Source: Alistipes provencensis (GTDB taxonomy: Bacteria; Bacteroidota; Bacteroidia; Bacteroidales; Rikenellaceae). From it: a DNA stretch of 64,000 nucleotides. Made by a program: the position numbers and the translations under genes. The notes below the pieces were generated by a model that saw only the letters and a list, made by a program, of their open reading frames with translations, was not told where the DNA came from and searched no databases. This document shows positions 25,415 through 33,390 of this stretch, one piece after another. The first letter of the stretch is position 1. Each line of letters starts with the position of its first letter. The stretch lies in contig NZ_LT559262.1 in NCBI RefSeq assembly GCF_900083545.1, positions 2,756,302 to 2,820,301 of the forward strand, given 5' to 3'.

Positions 25415-26313
25415 TGTTCTTCGATTTTTAGATGGTTGTTTTTCTGTTTTTTCGTTGTCAGTTGCAGGTACTCGTTCAAGTCCTTGCAACCGTCATAGAG
25501 GGAGGAACGGTCGGTGACACGTTCCCCGTATCGCATGGTAAGTGCGGCAAGCGTCCGCCGTCCGGCTTCGTCACGGTCGAGGAAGCAGCCGATGCGCCCG
25601 TATCCGTCCAGCAATCCCGCCGCCTTCTCCACGTTGGCGACTGAGTTCAGCACAAGACAGTCAGCGTTACCGGTTACACCAAGCGTCACGGCAGAGAGAA
25701 AGTCCATGAAGCCCTCGAACACGAGGCACTCGTCAGCCGGGATGTCATTCGCCTTTACCAGTGATACAGACTTCGGAGGTATGCAACCCTTGAAATATCG
25801 GCTTCTGACTTCATAGCCACCTGCCATGTTCGGAAAGCCAACGGCAAAATACCGTTTCCCACGCACACCGTAGTTCAAGCGGCAGCAGTGACGGGATGCG
25901 ATGGCGTAAGGGATGCCCCGTTCCTCTAAATACTCCGTCAGCAGTGAGCGGAGCAGCGGAGCGACCTCCACATCCTCAAAAACGGATTCGGTCGGCTTCG
26001 AGAGATAGACGGGCTTTTCCCATCCGGCAACCGTCATATTGGCGGCTTCCGCTATGAACTTCGCTTGCTTCATGAAGTCATCGCTTTGCAGAAACTCCCC
26101 GGCAAGCGTGAAGATGTCGCCGCCCTTGCCCAAACCGAAGTCGTACCAGAGCTGTTTCGCCACGTTCACACGGAAAGAGGATGTGCGCTCGCCCCTGTAC
26201 GGGGCAAGATACCACAGCTCGTTACCGCTCCTTCTGACAGGCTCATGCCCCAGCCGTGCGAGAAAATCCGCAAGCGGCATCCTTCTGACAGCATCTATTT
26301 CCGTCCTTTCCAT
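25411..26313 (-). CDS. traP: TraP, CHC2 zinc-finger DNA primase-like protein
   Basis: 300 residues from the ATG at 26311-26313 (MERTEIDAVRRMPLADFLARLGHEP). The N-terminal part resembles the CHC2 primase zinc domain, but the metal ligands appear reduced (RRSGNELWYLAPYRGERTSSFRVNVAKQLWYDFGLGKGGD). A Toprim domain follows (DECLVFEGFMDFLSAVTLGV; CFLDRDEAGRRTLAAL). It should prime complementary-strand synthesis on the transferred DNA. An ATG at 26359-26361 inside the adjacent recombinase element is in frame and could add 16 residues. Confidence 0.88.
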   Translation of the reverse strand: MERTEIDAVRRMPLADFLARLGHEPVRRSGNELWYLAPYRGERTSSFRVNVAKQLWYDFGLGKGGDIFTLAGEFLQSDDFMKQAKFIAEAANMTVAGWEKPVYLSKPTESVFEDVEVAPLLRSLLTEYLEERGIPYAIASRHCCRLNYGVRGKRYFAVGFPNMAGGYEVRSRYFKGCIPPKSVSLVKANDIPADECLVFEGFMDFLSAVTLGVTGNADCLVLNSVANVEKAAGLLDGYGRIGCFLDRDEAGRRTLAALTMRYGERVTDRSSLYDGCKDLNEYLQLTTKKQKNNHLKIEEQ

Positions 26314-26320
26314 GCCCGTG

Positions 26321-26341
26321 TCAGTTGATGATGAACTTGAT
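26321..26341 (-). pseudogene. traO: Displaced 3' tip of traO
   Basis: Read on the minus strand, ATCAAGTTCATCATCAACTGA encodes IKFIIN and a stop, in the frame in which traO would have ended before the recombinase element inserted. It lies 7 bp before traP, the spacing expected of an intact traO-traP junction. The rest of traO is 3.8 kb away at 30147-30719. Confidence 0.75.
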
Positions 26342-26342
26342 A

Positions 26343-26370
26343 CCAAATGTTGTATAGTCACTTATGTGTT
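26343..26370 (+). repeat. Left terminal inverted repeat of the RIT element
   Basis: 28 bp beginning CCAAATGTTGTATAGTCACT. It matches the reverse complement of 30110-30137 at every position. An ATG on its minus strand (26359-26361) is in frame with traP. Confidence 0.92.
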
Positions 26371-26491
26371 ATACTATTGTTATATCGCTATAATTCAGAT
26401 TATTTCCAAGATTTAGTACAACATAATTTTATTACTATTATTGTAATTCAAATTGTAATTATCGTATTGTCAAATCTAAAAAGTTACATGT

Positions 26492-28111
26492 ATGTTAGAA
26501 CAATTGATTTTCGAAAAGTCTCACCTACGGAGACATTTGGATGCACCTCTACTTGAAGAGCGTGAAGGTTACTTGCAGTATATACAGACAAACGTAAATA
26601 GTAATAAAGATTACCTGTTACGTTTGGCTGTTCATATGCTTAGAGGTGTTGAACTTCTAAAACTTTCAGACAATGATTCTTCGTTGGTATCAGTCAACGC
26701 AATAAGAAAGATTGTAGAGGAATGGGGACAAACTGGCATAAGTCGATCAAAACAAACGGCTTTCAGTTCACAAAGCAAAGGGAAGATGGAAGCCTCAATC
26801 ACCAAATGGCTAAGTTACATCAACCGTTTGGAAAGCCGATTGGAAGACTCAATCCCTGTCTTCAATACATTATTTAGAAGGAGATACACCAGAAAAAAAA
26901 TGCTAATGGCTCCTTTTTTAGAAGAGCGCATAGAATACCTTCTACATTGGGAGAAACTTGGTGCGACAAGAAATACTTTAAAGACAATTGCGGAGTATGA
27001 ACTTCACATTATAAAGTATTTATCTATGGAACGCCTAAGGGTTGTCAATATTGATGAAATAAGAGAAGCGTCCAAGGTATGGGCAAAAGAAAAGAATGTA
27101 ACAAGAAGGACTATCGAATATTCACCTCACGGAGAGAGAGTTTTTTTCAGATATGCGAAAGGCTGGTTGGGATTCATGGAATGTCTTGACAATAAAAAGG
27201 ACACGTTCCCTTTTGAGAAAATGGCAATTGAATACCTGGACTATTTAGTAAATGTCCGTGGTTACTCTCTGCAAACATACAAAAGTAGATATCTGGTATT
27301 GAAAAGAGCATTCCTTCTGTTAGGAAAGCAATGTAATGTATTGCATGAAGTAACTCCTAAGCATATAGATACCATCATCACCTGCTTGCATGAGGAGGGA
27401 AAAATGTCCCGACGGTCTATCGCTGGCTTAACTTCCATACTCCGTTCTTTTTTCTTGTACGCGGAGCAAAAAAAATGGTGTATGGAGAATATTTCAAGTT
27501 CCATATATTCTCCACGGGTGTATTCGGAAGAAAATATTCCATATGCGCCACAAAGAGATAATATCAAACAAGCCGTGCAATATTACAACACGGACGAGAA
27601 GTCGGCAATCCGTAATTATGCCATACTCCAAATCTTTGCGGTTTACGGCATACGGACTTACGAACTTGCCAATCTCCAATTGAAAGATCTGGATTGGAGG
27701 AAAGAACTGCTACACTTAAGAAGAGCAAAGGGGTGTCGTCCGCAAACCTTTCCGCTGGTTAGATCCGTGGGCGATGCCATTCTTCACTATCTCAAGGAAA
27801 TAAGACAGAATGAAAGTCATTCCGAGTATGTTTTCCTCTGTATGGATGCCCCGTATAGACCGGTTTCAACATCTGCCGTTTACAAAATCGTAAGTGACAG
27901 TCTGCGTCAACAAGATATTGTTTTGAAACATTATGGGGCGCACTGTTTACGTCACGGTAGCGCCACCCTTTTGGTCAATTCCGGCTTTACAATGAAAGAG
28001 GTAAGCGATTATTTGGGACACCAGTCACTTGACACAACTCGTATCTATGCGAAAGTTGACCTTTTGAGTCTTAGGAAAGTGGCTGATATGAATTGGGAGG
28101 GCTTACTATGA
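26492..28111 (+). CDS. RIT tyrosine recombinase 1 (long subunit)
   Basis: 539 residues. The C-terminal catalytic domain has Arg388 (GIRTYELANLQ), H484-x-x-R487 (AHCLRHGSATLL), His510 (LGHQSLDTTRIY) and the nucleophile Tyr519, so all catalytic residues are present. A core-binding SAM-like domain occupies about 245-330. The first 200 residues contain two related copies of an extra N-terminal module (about 12-84 and 129-200), each starting with an APLLEER or APFLEER motif; this explains the length. It should act with the two following recombinases in RIT transposition. Its stop overlaps the next start by 4 bp. Confidence 0.9.
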   Translation: MLEQLIFEKSHLRRHLDAPLLEEREGYLQYIQTNVNSNKDYLLRLAVHMLRGVELLKLSDNDSSLVSVNAIRKIVEEWGQTGISRSKQTAFSSQSKGKMEASITKWLSYINRLESRLEDSIPVFNTLFRRRYTRKKMLMAPFLEERIEYLLHWEKLGATRNTLKTIAEYELHIIKYLSMERLRVVNIDEIREASKVWAKEKNVTRRTIEYSPHGERVFFRYAKGWLGFMECLDNKKDTFPFEKMAIEYLDYLVNVRGYSLQTYKSRYLVLKRAFLLLGKQCNVLHEVTPKHIDTIITCLHEEGKMSRRSIAGLTSILRSFFLYAEQKKWCMENISSSIYSPRVYSEENIPYAPQRDNIKQAVQYYNTDEKSAIRNYAILQIFAVYGIRTYELANLQLKDLDWRKELLHLRRAKGCRPQTFPLVRSVGDAILHYLKEIRQNESHSEYVFLCMDAPYRPVSTSAVYKIVSDSLRQQDIVLKHYGAHCLRHGSATLLVNSGFTMKEVSDYLGHQSLDTTRIYAKVDLLSLRKVADMNWEGLL

Positions 28112-29046
28112 CCATAGGAGAAATCATGCCCGTATACATTGCTTATCGCCAGTCGCTTGGAGAAAAGTTTAAGAACAACAGAAATATCTTGTGCAGCTTT
28201 TGTCGTTACGTCGGAGAGGATTGTGGGCTGGCATTAATAAACCGGGATATTGTATCTGATTTTTTATATGCCCCGAAAGGGATGGTAACTTCCAACTGGT
28301 TTTCTAAATATACAGCATTGAAAGGATTCTATACATGGGCATTGTCAAGAGGATATGTGAAGGAAATCCCATTACAACAGGTATTGCCAAAGCGACCGGA
28401 TCATATCACTCCATATATCTATAGCAACAGCGAGTTGAAATCCTTGTTTGATAGTGCTTTGACTTATCAAAGAAGGAAAGGTCACATGATTCCATATGTG
28501 ACACAAACCATATTGGTGATAACATATACGTTGGGATTAAGAATACATGAGACGTTGGACTTGAAACTGGAGGATATTGATATGTATGAATCATTGACTG
28601 TAATCCGTGAGTCAAAATTCTATAAATCGAGAATTGTCCCGTTTGGAAAGAAAGTGGGATGTCGTTTTGCGGAATATTTGGAGTGGCGCAAAAAAAACGG
28701 TTATCCGCAAGGCGAGAAATCAGCCCTGTTTGTAGATGACAGGGGACATCCTGTCAATATCCATACTTTTAGTTCCTGCTTTAAGCATATCAGAAAAAAA
28801 GCTGGTATAAGTCGAAATGACGGAGGGCGATTTCAGCCAAGAATCCAAGATTTGCGCCATACTTTTGCCACCAACAGATTGGTGACATGGTATACTGAAC
28901 AAAAAGATGTACAAAGTCTGCTGCCCTTATTGTCTTCATATTTAGGGCATACACAGCTTTCTCATACATCTGTCTATCTCTCAATGATTCCTGAATTACT
29001 GAAAGAAGCTTGTAAACTTTTTGAAAATTACATTGATTATGAATGA
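28108..29046 (+). CDS. RIT tyrosine recombinase 2
   Basis: 312 residues from the ATG at 28108-28110 (ATGA overlap with gene 1). The SAM-like core-binding domain is N-terminal (about 1-95), and the catalytic domain shows GLRIHETLDL (Arg I), QDLRHTFATNRL (box II) and LGHTQLSHTSVYL with the nucleophile tyrosine. The first position of box II, usually His in H-x-L-R-H, is Gln here, while Arg and Tyr are kept. It may depend on its partners or use another residue in this position. It overlaps gene 3 by 8 bp. Confidence 0.9.
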   Translation: MTIGEIMPVYIAYRQSLGEKFKNNRNILCSFCRYVGEDCGLALINRDIVSDFLYAPKGMVTSNWFSKYTALKGFYTWALSRGYVKEIPLQQVLPKRPDHITPYIYSNSELKSLFDSALTYQRRKGHMIPYVTQTILVITYTLGLRIHETLDLKLEDIDMYESLTVIRESKFYKSRIVPFGKKVGCRFAEYLEWRKKNGYPQGEKSALFVDDRGHPVNIHTFSSCFKHIRKKAGISRNDGGRFQPRIQDLRHTFATNRLVTWYTEQKDVQSLLPLLSSYLGHTQLSHTSVYLSMIPELLKEACKLFENYIDYE

Positions 29047-30037
29047 ACAAAGAAAATATTTAAGTTATTGGATAAGACGATTCTTGCTGGAATATATTAT
29101 AACCGAAAGAAATCTTTCCAGAAACACACAACTTAGTTATAGAGACACTTTTAAATTGTTGATACCGTTTCTTTCAAAAGAAGAAAAAGTAAAGGCGGAA
29201 GAAATTCTGCTGGAGCATATAACTCCGGACAATATAATCTTATTTTTGGAAAATATCGAAAAGAGTAGAAAATGTTCCGCATCAACAAGAAATCAAAGGT
29301 TGACTGCCATATTTGCTTTATCCAAGTTCGTTGGTCAAAACTCCCCCGAGCATGTAGAATGGAGCAGAATCGTACATACTGTACCTGTCAAAAAATACCA
29401 GAAGACAATCATAACCTATTTGGATAAGGATGAAATGAATGCTTTACTGGAGGCTCCTAATCGTAAAATAGGACAAGGAAGAAGGGATTATGCGTTGCTT
29501 CTGTTTTTATACAATACCGGTGCACGGGCGGACGAAGCAGCCAATCTAAAGATATCCGATCTGTTTATGGAGAAGAAGGTCGTATGTCTTCATGGAAAAG
29601 GAAATAAAACAAGAAGGTGTCCTTTGTGGAAAAGTACAGTGGAAGAACTAAAGGTACAAATCGAAAAACGAGATAGTTCAGAAAATGTTTTCATGAACAG
29701 GCTTAATCAACCTATCACTCGCTTTGGTATTTATACTATTGTTGGGAAATATGCAAAACTGGTAGCAGCAACTTATCCTTCAATATTGCAAAAAAGAGTA
29801 AGTCCACACACTATAAGGCATACTACGGCTACACATTTGCTACAAGCCGGTGTTGATATTAATACAATTAGGGCTTGGCTAGGACATGTCTCTGTCAATA
29901 CGACTAATATCTACGCTGAAATTAATCTTAAAATGAAAGCTGAAGCTCTGGCTTGTTGTGAAGTGGAATGCAAGAATCACAGCAGTAAACGTTGGAAAGA
30001 GGACGAGGAGTTGATGAGCTTTTTAGATAATTTGTAG
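29039..30037 (+). CDS. RIT tyrosine recombinase 3
   Basis: 332 residues from the ATG at 29039-29041, 8 bp inside the end of gene 2. Domains: N-terminal SAM-like core-binding domain (about 10-105) and catalytic domain with NTGARADEAANL (Arg I), SPHTIRHTTATHLL (His/Arg II) and WLGHVSVNTTNIYAE (His III and Tyr). The catalytic set is complete. This subunit most resembles ordinary XerC/D-like integrases. The three genes are tightly overlapped, which suggests equal expression as a complex. Confidence 0.9.
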   Translation: MNEQRKYLSYWIRRFLLEYIITERNLSRNTQLSYRDTFKLLIPFLSKEEKVKAEEILLEHITPDNIILFLENIEKSRKCSASTRNQRLTAIFALSKFVGQNSPEHVEWSRIVHTVPVKKYQKTIITYLDKDEMNALLEAPNRKIGQGRRDYALLLFLYNTGARADEAANLKISDLFMEKKVVCLHGKGNKTRRCPLWKSTVEELKVQIEKRDSSENVFMNRLNQPITRFGIYTIVGKYAKLVAATYPSILQKRVSPHTIRHTTATHLLQAGVDINTIRAWLGHVSVNTTNIYAEINLKMKAEALACCEVECKNHSSKRWKEDEELMSFLDNL

Positions 30038-30109
30038 ATATTATTATGTGGTATTTACTTTTATCAATATTCTGATTTTAAATGTGTTGTTGACCTTTTT
30101 AGGGCCAAC

Positions 30110-30137
30110 AACACATAAGTGACTATACAACATTTGG
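30110..30137 (-). repeat. Right terminal inverted repeat of the RIT element
   Basis: Exact reverse complement of 26343-26370 (28 of 28 positions). It lies 72 bp after the third recombinase stop. Confidence 0.92.
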
Positions 30138-30141
30138 AATC

Positions 30142-30161
30142 AAATGTTATATATAACATTT
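30142..30161. repeat. 20-bp perfect palindrome at the right RIT boundary
   Basis: AAATGTTATATATAACATTT reads identically on both strands. Each half resembles the tip of the terminal repeat (AAATGTTGTATA). The replacement traO stop codon (30147-30149) lies inside it. Confidence 0.8.
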
Positions 30162-30719
30162 TATCCCGACCCCGAACTGCGTGTGGAACTTCCGTGTGTC
30201 GCCACCCCAAAGGCAACGCTCCCGCAGGTTGGCAAGCAGGGCGATACGGTCTGCCACGTAACACTCCACATCGAGCGTCAGCGCACCGCCGTAGATGAAG
30301 GCGTCCCGGTCGTGCAGCGTGGAGCCGTCATGCAGCACCTTCTTCCCCCAATTTACCGCCTCATATCCGGCGAGAGCCGAAGCCCCGGCATAGACGAAAA
30401 CAATCTTTCGGGCGTCCGACAGTATCTTGAAGTAATAGCCGCCCTCCGCCGTGAACTGCGCCACGGGTATCTTGGTGTCCTTGTAGGGATTGTTCTTCAA
30501 CAGGTATTCGCCACCGAACACCCACTTGTTCCCCTTCTTCGTGTAGGTGGAGAGAGCCGCCCCGAAGCTGTACCCGCCGTCCTTGCCGCCGAGATTGAAG
30601 CCGTCCGCCATGTCCGCCCTCACCTCGATGCCCTGCATCTTCGGCAGACACCGCTGGGCGTGCGCCTGCCCTGTAAAAAGGGCAAGCGACGCGATGATTA
30701 TTGCGATGTACTTTCTCAT
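30147..30719 (-). CDS. traO: TraO, conjugative-transposon outer-membrane protein (altered C-terminus)
   Basis: 190 residues with a signal peptide (MRKYIAIIIASLALFTGQAHA). The mature part is rich in alternating strands (GGYSFGAALSTYTKKGNKWVFGGEYLLK), consistent with a small outer-membrane beta-barrel, as expected for TraO of CTnDOT. The last three residues (CYI) are encoded by the RIT element; the original end, FIIN, now lies at 26321. The protein therefore loses four residues and gains three, so function may be kept. The TraN stop lies 2 bp upstream of its ATG. Confidence 0.88.
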   Translation of the reverse strand: MRKYIAIIIASLALFTGQAHAQRCLPKMQGIEVRADMADGFNLGGKDGGYSFGAALSTYTKKGNKWVFGGEYLLKNNPYKDTKIPVAQFTAEGGYYFKILSDARKIVFVYAGASALAGYEAVNWGKKVLHDGSTLHDRDAFIYGGALTLDVECYVADRIALLANLRERCLWGGDTRKFHTQFGVGIKCYI

Positions 30720-30721
30720 GG

Positions 30722-31708
30722 TCAGCGTACTTGAAGTTCGTTGATGGTACCCGCGCGTACCAAATCCTCGTTCTCAATCACGAAGGACTGGTGACGGCCG
30801 CCGTTCTTCTCGTTCAATTCCACCACGAGGCACTTGTCATCGGGGATGGTGAACTTCGCCATCGTGAAGACCGTGCGCTCGCTCTTTTTGCCCGGCACGA
30901 GGGTGGCGTAGTTCTGCGCGCGGAGCGGCAGAATAATCTGCTCCTGCACGGCAGTACGCTTCGCAACCTTCTTGTCCACGATTTTCCAAGTGATGTAGTC
31001 CACATCGAAAGGCACGTTGCTCTGGTTCTTTATCTCCGTGTGGAAATAAAGCAAGCCGTTGTGCGTGTAGATGCCTTTCAACAGGTATTGGATGCCGAAA
31101 CGCTTGCAGCCGATATGCTTCACCTCGCGCTTGTTCTGTTTGTGGATGGACTTCATGATAAGGCGCACCAGCATCGGGCTTTCGCTGCCCAGCTCTTTCA
31201 GATAGATTTCCTGCGCGTTGTTCGGGCGGTTCACCGTGCTGCCGTCATGGATGAAGTCGCACATCTCCACGTTGAGCAACAGCGGTTCGGCGGCGTACTT
31301 CACGTTGAAGGTGTAGAAACTGCCGTCCTCCGTGATGACGGACATATTCGTTTCGTTGGGAAAATTCCTTACGGTAGCCTTCACACGGATGATGTTCTCC
31401 GCTCCGTCGGCTTTCCCGGCAATCAGGTCGGGCGAGCCTAAATCGACATAGCGCACCTCCGCCGGAAAAATGACGTGGACGGTCTTGTCGTAGGTCACTT
31501 CCAGACCGTGCGGCGGTATCATGCGGTCGAAGGTCAGCTTGCGTGACAGCCCGTGATATAGGTCGCCGTCCGCCTCCTTCTGCGGATAGACCTCCTTCGT
31601 CAAGGTCGGTTGTTCACTTCCGTTGGTCGTTTCAACGGTTACATTCTCCTGCGCGTTGGCAGTTATGATGCCCATAGCGAGGGCAAACATGATGATTACT
31701 TTTCTCAT
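30722..31708 (-). CDS. traN: TraN, VirB9-like conjugation protein (DUF4138)
   Basis: 328 residues with a signal peptide (MRKVIIMFALAMGIITANA). The central part, VHVIFPAEVRYVDLGSPDLIAGKADGAENIIRVKA, fits the DUF4138/TraN family, which is thought to play the VirB9 part in the outer-membrane core of the Bacteroidetes type IV secretion channel. The C-terminus is beta-rich. It is located between traM and traO in the conserved order. A CTAAAATCCAAAA motif precedes the start codon, as before traI and mobA. Confidence 0.9.
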   Translation of the reverse strand: MRKVIIMFALAMGIITANAQENVTVETTNGSEQPTLTKEVYPQKEADGDLYHGLSRKLTFDRMIPPHGLEVTYDKTVHVIFPAEVRYVDLGSPDLIAGKADGAENIIRVKATVRNFPNETNMSVITEDGSFYTFNVKYAAEPLLLNVEMCDFIHDGSTVNRPNNAQEIYLKELGSESPMLVRLIMKSIHKQNKREVKHIGCKRFGIQYLLKGIYTHNGLLYFHTEIKNQSNVPFDVDYITWKIVDKKVAKRTAVQEQIILPLRAQNYATLVPGKKSERTVFTMAKFTIPDDKCLVVELNEKNGGRHQSFVIENEDLVRAGTINELQVR

Positions 31709-31742
31709 TACTTTTGGATTTTAGTGGTAATTTTTATTGTTT

Positions 31743-33095
31743 TCAATATTTTTCTTGGTAAAGCATGACCCTGTACCCGGCTTTCAGATGCACCTTGACG
31801 GTTCGCATCTTTTTGGCGATGTACTGGCTCGTGCCTTGTATCAGCCCCTTGCCCAAGTCGGAGGCGAGCTGCGCCCCGGCATTGGTGGAGATGTTGATGC
31901 TGCTTCCCAGCGAGCCGCCCATGTTGGCGGCGACCTCCCGGACGGCGTTCATCTCCATCGAGTTCGGGATGAAGATGCCGGGCTGTCCGTCCGTGTCATA
32001 GACCGCAAGCTCCACGGGGATAATCGTGCCGTCGTATTCCAGCGAGGTAATCTCGATGTCGAGCCGCTCACCCTGTATCTTGCCCGTGCCGACCACCACC
32101 GCACCCCGGGGTATTGTCCTGCCTGCCACCGCCATAGGCTCCAGCAGGCGCAGCCTTACCGTCTGCCCGTCCGTCACGCTCTGCGCCCCATGCACGCACG
32201 CCGGTATGGTGTTCCTGTCCAATACCTCCGCCGTGCCGACAGCCGTGTTGAAACCCCGGTTGCGTTCCTGCGATAAGGCGGCGACAAACTCCGCGTTACT
32301 CATAGGCTGTGAGAGTGAAGAAACTACTTGATGCTCCACCTGTCTGATAGGCATTGCCTTGTTCTTCTTCCCTTTCTGCACGGTAGTTGGCTCTGCCCTC
32401 TGTTCCGCCGATGGCTGTCCTCCGTTCTGACCGCCCATGTACTTTGCCGCCAGCTCGTAGGACTTCTCCATAAGAGCCACCTGCTCGTCCATAGAGGAAG
32501 CCTTGCCCCTCTCGCTTTCCAGTTCCGACTCCAGCGATGCGATGCGCTCCAACAATTCGTCCATCTCCGCATTGTCGTTTTTCGGCTGGTCGTAGAAGTT
32601 TCCGAGCGTGGCGTTCAGGTCACGGTAGGCGGCTGCGGAGGACTGGATGGTCTGCGGCGTGGCTGGCTTTGCCCTTTCTTCCTTGCCGCCCGGATTGGCG
32701 AGGTCGAAGTCCACTCCGTTCTCCGTTCCCGCTATCTCGCGGTCGAACATGTCGCCCAGCTGCCCGATGGCACGGTTGCGGCTCTCCTGACGCTCTTCCA
32801 TCTCCCCATGCTCGTAGGCTTTCAGCTTGTCGCCGATAATCTGCCGGTTCGCCTTGTCAGCGTCGGGCATCTCGGTGTTGTATCCGTCCGTTCCCGGCGG
32901 TTGCTCCTTGCCGGAGGACGGGGCGAATATCAGCCACATCGCCCCGATGAACACCAACACCATAGCGGGCAGCACGATCATCTTCTGCCGTTTCAGCCGT
33001 TGCGCCTCTGTCAGCGGTTCGCGCTCCTTTTTCGGTTTCCCCGTTTCGGGAGCAGCTTTGTTCTCTTTCGTCGGTTCATTCTTTGTCTGTTCCAT
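31743..33095 (-). CDS. traM: TraM, VirB10-like conjugation protein (DUF3714)
   Basis: 450 residues. A charged cytoplasmic N-terminus (Lys/Glu-rich, 1-35) is followed by one membrane span (about 39-60, IVLPAMVLVFIGAMWLIFA) and a long periplasmic linker that includes a coiled-coil segment (MDELLERIASLESELESERGKASSMDEQVAL). The C-terminal beta-domain contains RLRLLEPMAVAGRTIPRGAVVVGTGKIQGERL. This matches the VirB10/TrbI organisation that links inner and outer membranes in type IV secretion systems. It overlaps traL by 20 bp. Confidence 0.9.
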   Translation of the reverse strand: MEQTKNEPTKENKAAPETGKPKKEREPLTEAQRLKRQKMIVLPAMVLVFIGAMWLIFAPSSGKEQPPGTDGYNTEMPDADKANRQIIGDKLKAYEHGEMEERQESRNRAIGQLGDMFDREIAGTENGVDFDLANPGGKEERAKPATPQTIQSSAAAYRDLNATLGNFYDQPKNDNAEMDELLERIASLESELESERGKASSMDEQVALMEKSYELAAKYMGGQNGGQPSAEQRAEPTTVQKGKKNKAMPIRQVEHQVVSSLSQPMSNAEFVAALSQERNRGFNTAVGTAEVLDRNTIPACVHGAQSVTDGQTVRLRLLEPMAVAGRTIPRGAVVVGTGKIQGERLDIEITSLEYDGTIIPVELAVYDTDGQPGIFIPNSMEMNAVREVAANMGGSLGSSINISTNAGAQLASDLGKGLIQGTSQYIAKKMRTVKVHLKAGYRVMLYQEKY

Positions 33096-33384
33096 ATAAA
33101 TAAGGTGTTAAGTGATTGCCTGTTTCCGCCGGGGTCGGCAGTTCCACCCGTCCGGCGTGTCCCGTTTCCATATGTGAGCCGTCGTTCCTGCCGATGTCAT
33201 AGACGGCTCTGCCGAAGGTGTAAAGGGCAAGCACCGCGAAGGCGGCGAACATCCCCAGCACGATGCGGCGGCGTGTTTCCGGCGGCAAGCCGTCCAGATA
33301 CCCTTTGAGACTTGCCGCCAAGCGTTTCCGTTTGTCGTGGAGTTTCCAATACATGCCCCACATTGATTTTCTGATACTTTTCAT
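33076..33384 (-). CDS. traL: TraL (DUF3989) small membrane protein
   Basis: 102 residues. The basic N-terminus (MKSIRKSMWGMYWKLHDKRKRLAASLKGY) precedes one membrane span (about 41-60, IVLGMFAAFAVLALYTFGRAV), and the C-terminal tail should face the periplasm. It has the size and position of TraL in CTnDOT. It overlaps traM by 20 bp and starts 6 bp after traK. Its role in the channel is not known. Confidence 0.85.
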   Translation of the reverse strand: MKSIRKSMWGMYWKLHDKRKRLAASLKGYLDGLPPETRRRIVLGMFAAFAVLALYTFGRAVYDIGRNDGSHMETGHAGRVELPTPAETGNHLTPYLYGTDKE

Positions 33385-33390
33385 GTCCTG

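Larger units (their letters stand above)
26342..30162 (+). mobile_element. Recombinase-in-trio (RIT) element inserted in traO
   Basis: A 3.8-kb insertion with three overlapping tyrosine-recombinase genes on the plus strand and perfect 28-bp inverted repeats near the ends (26343-26370 and 30110-30137). Its base composition is markedly more AT-rich than the surrounding tra genes. The left repeat abuts the displaced traO tip. On the right, 25 bp containing a 20-bp palindrome separate the repeat from the traO body. Comparing the two sides gives an apparent 2-bp (AT) overlap at the target. Three consecutive recombinases between inverted repeats define the RIT family. Confidence 0.88.
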
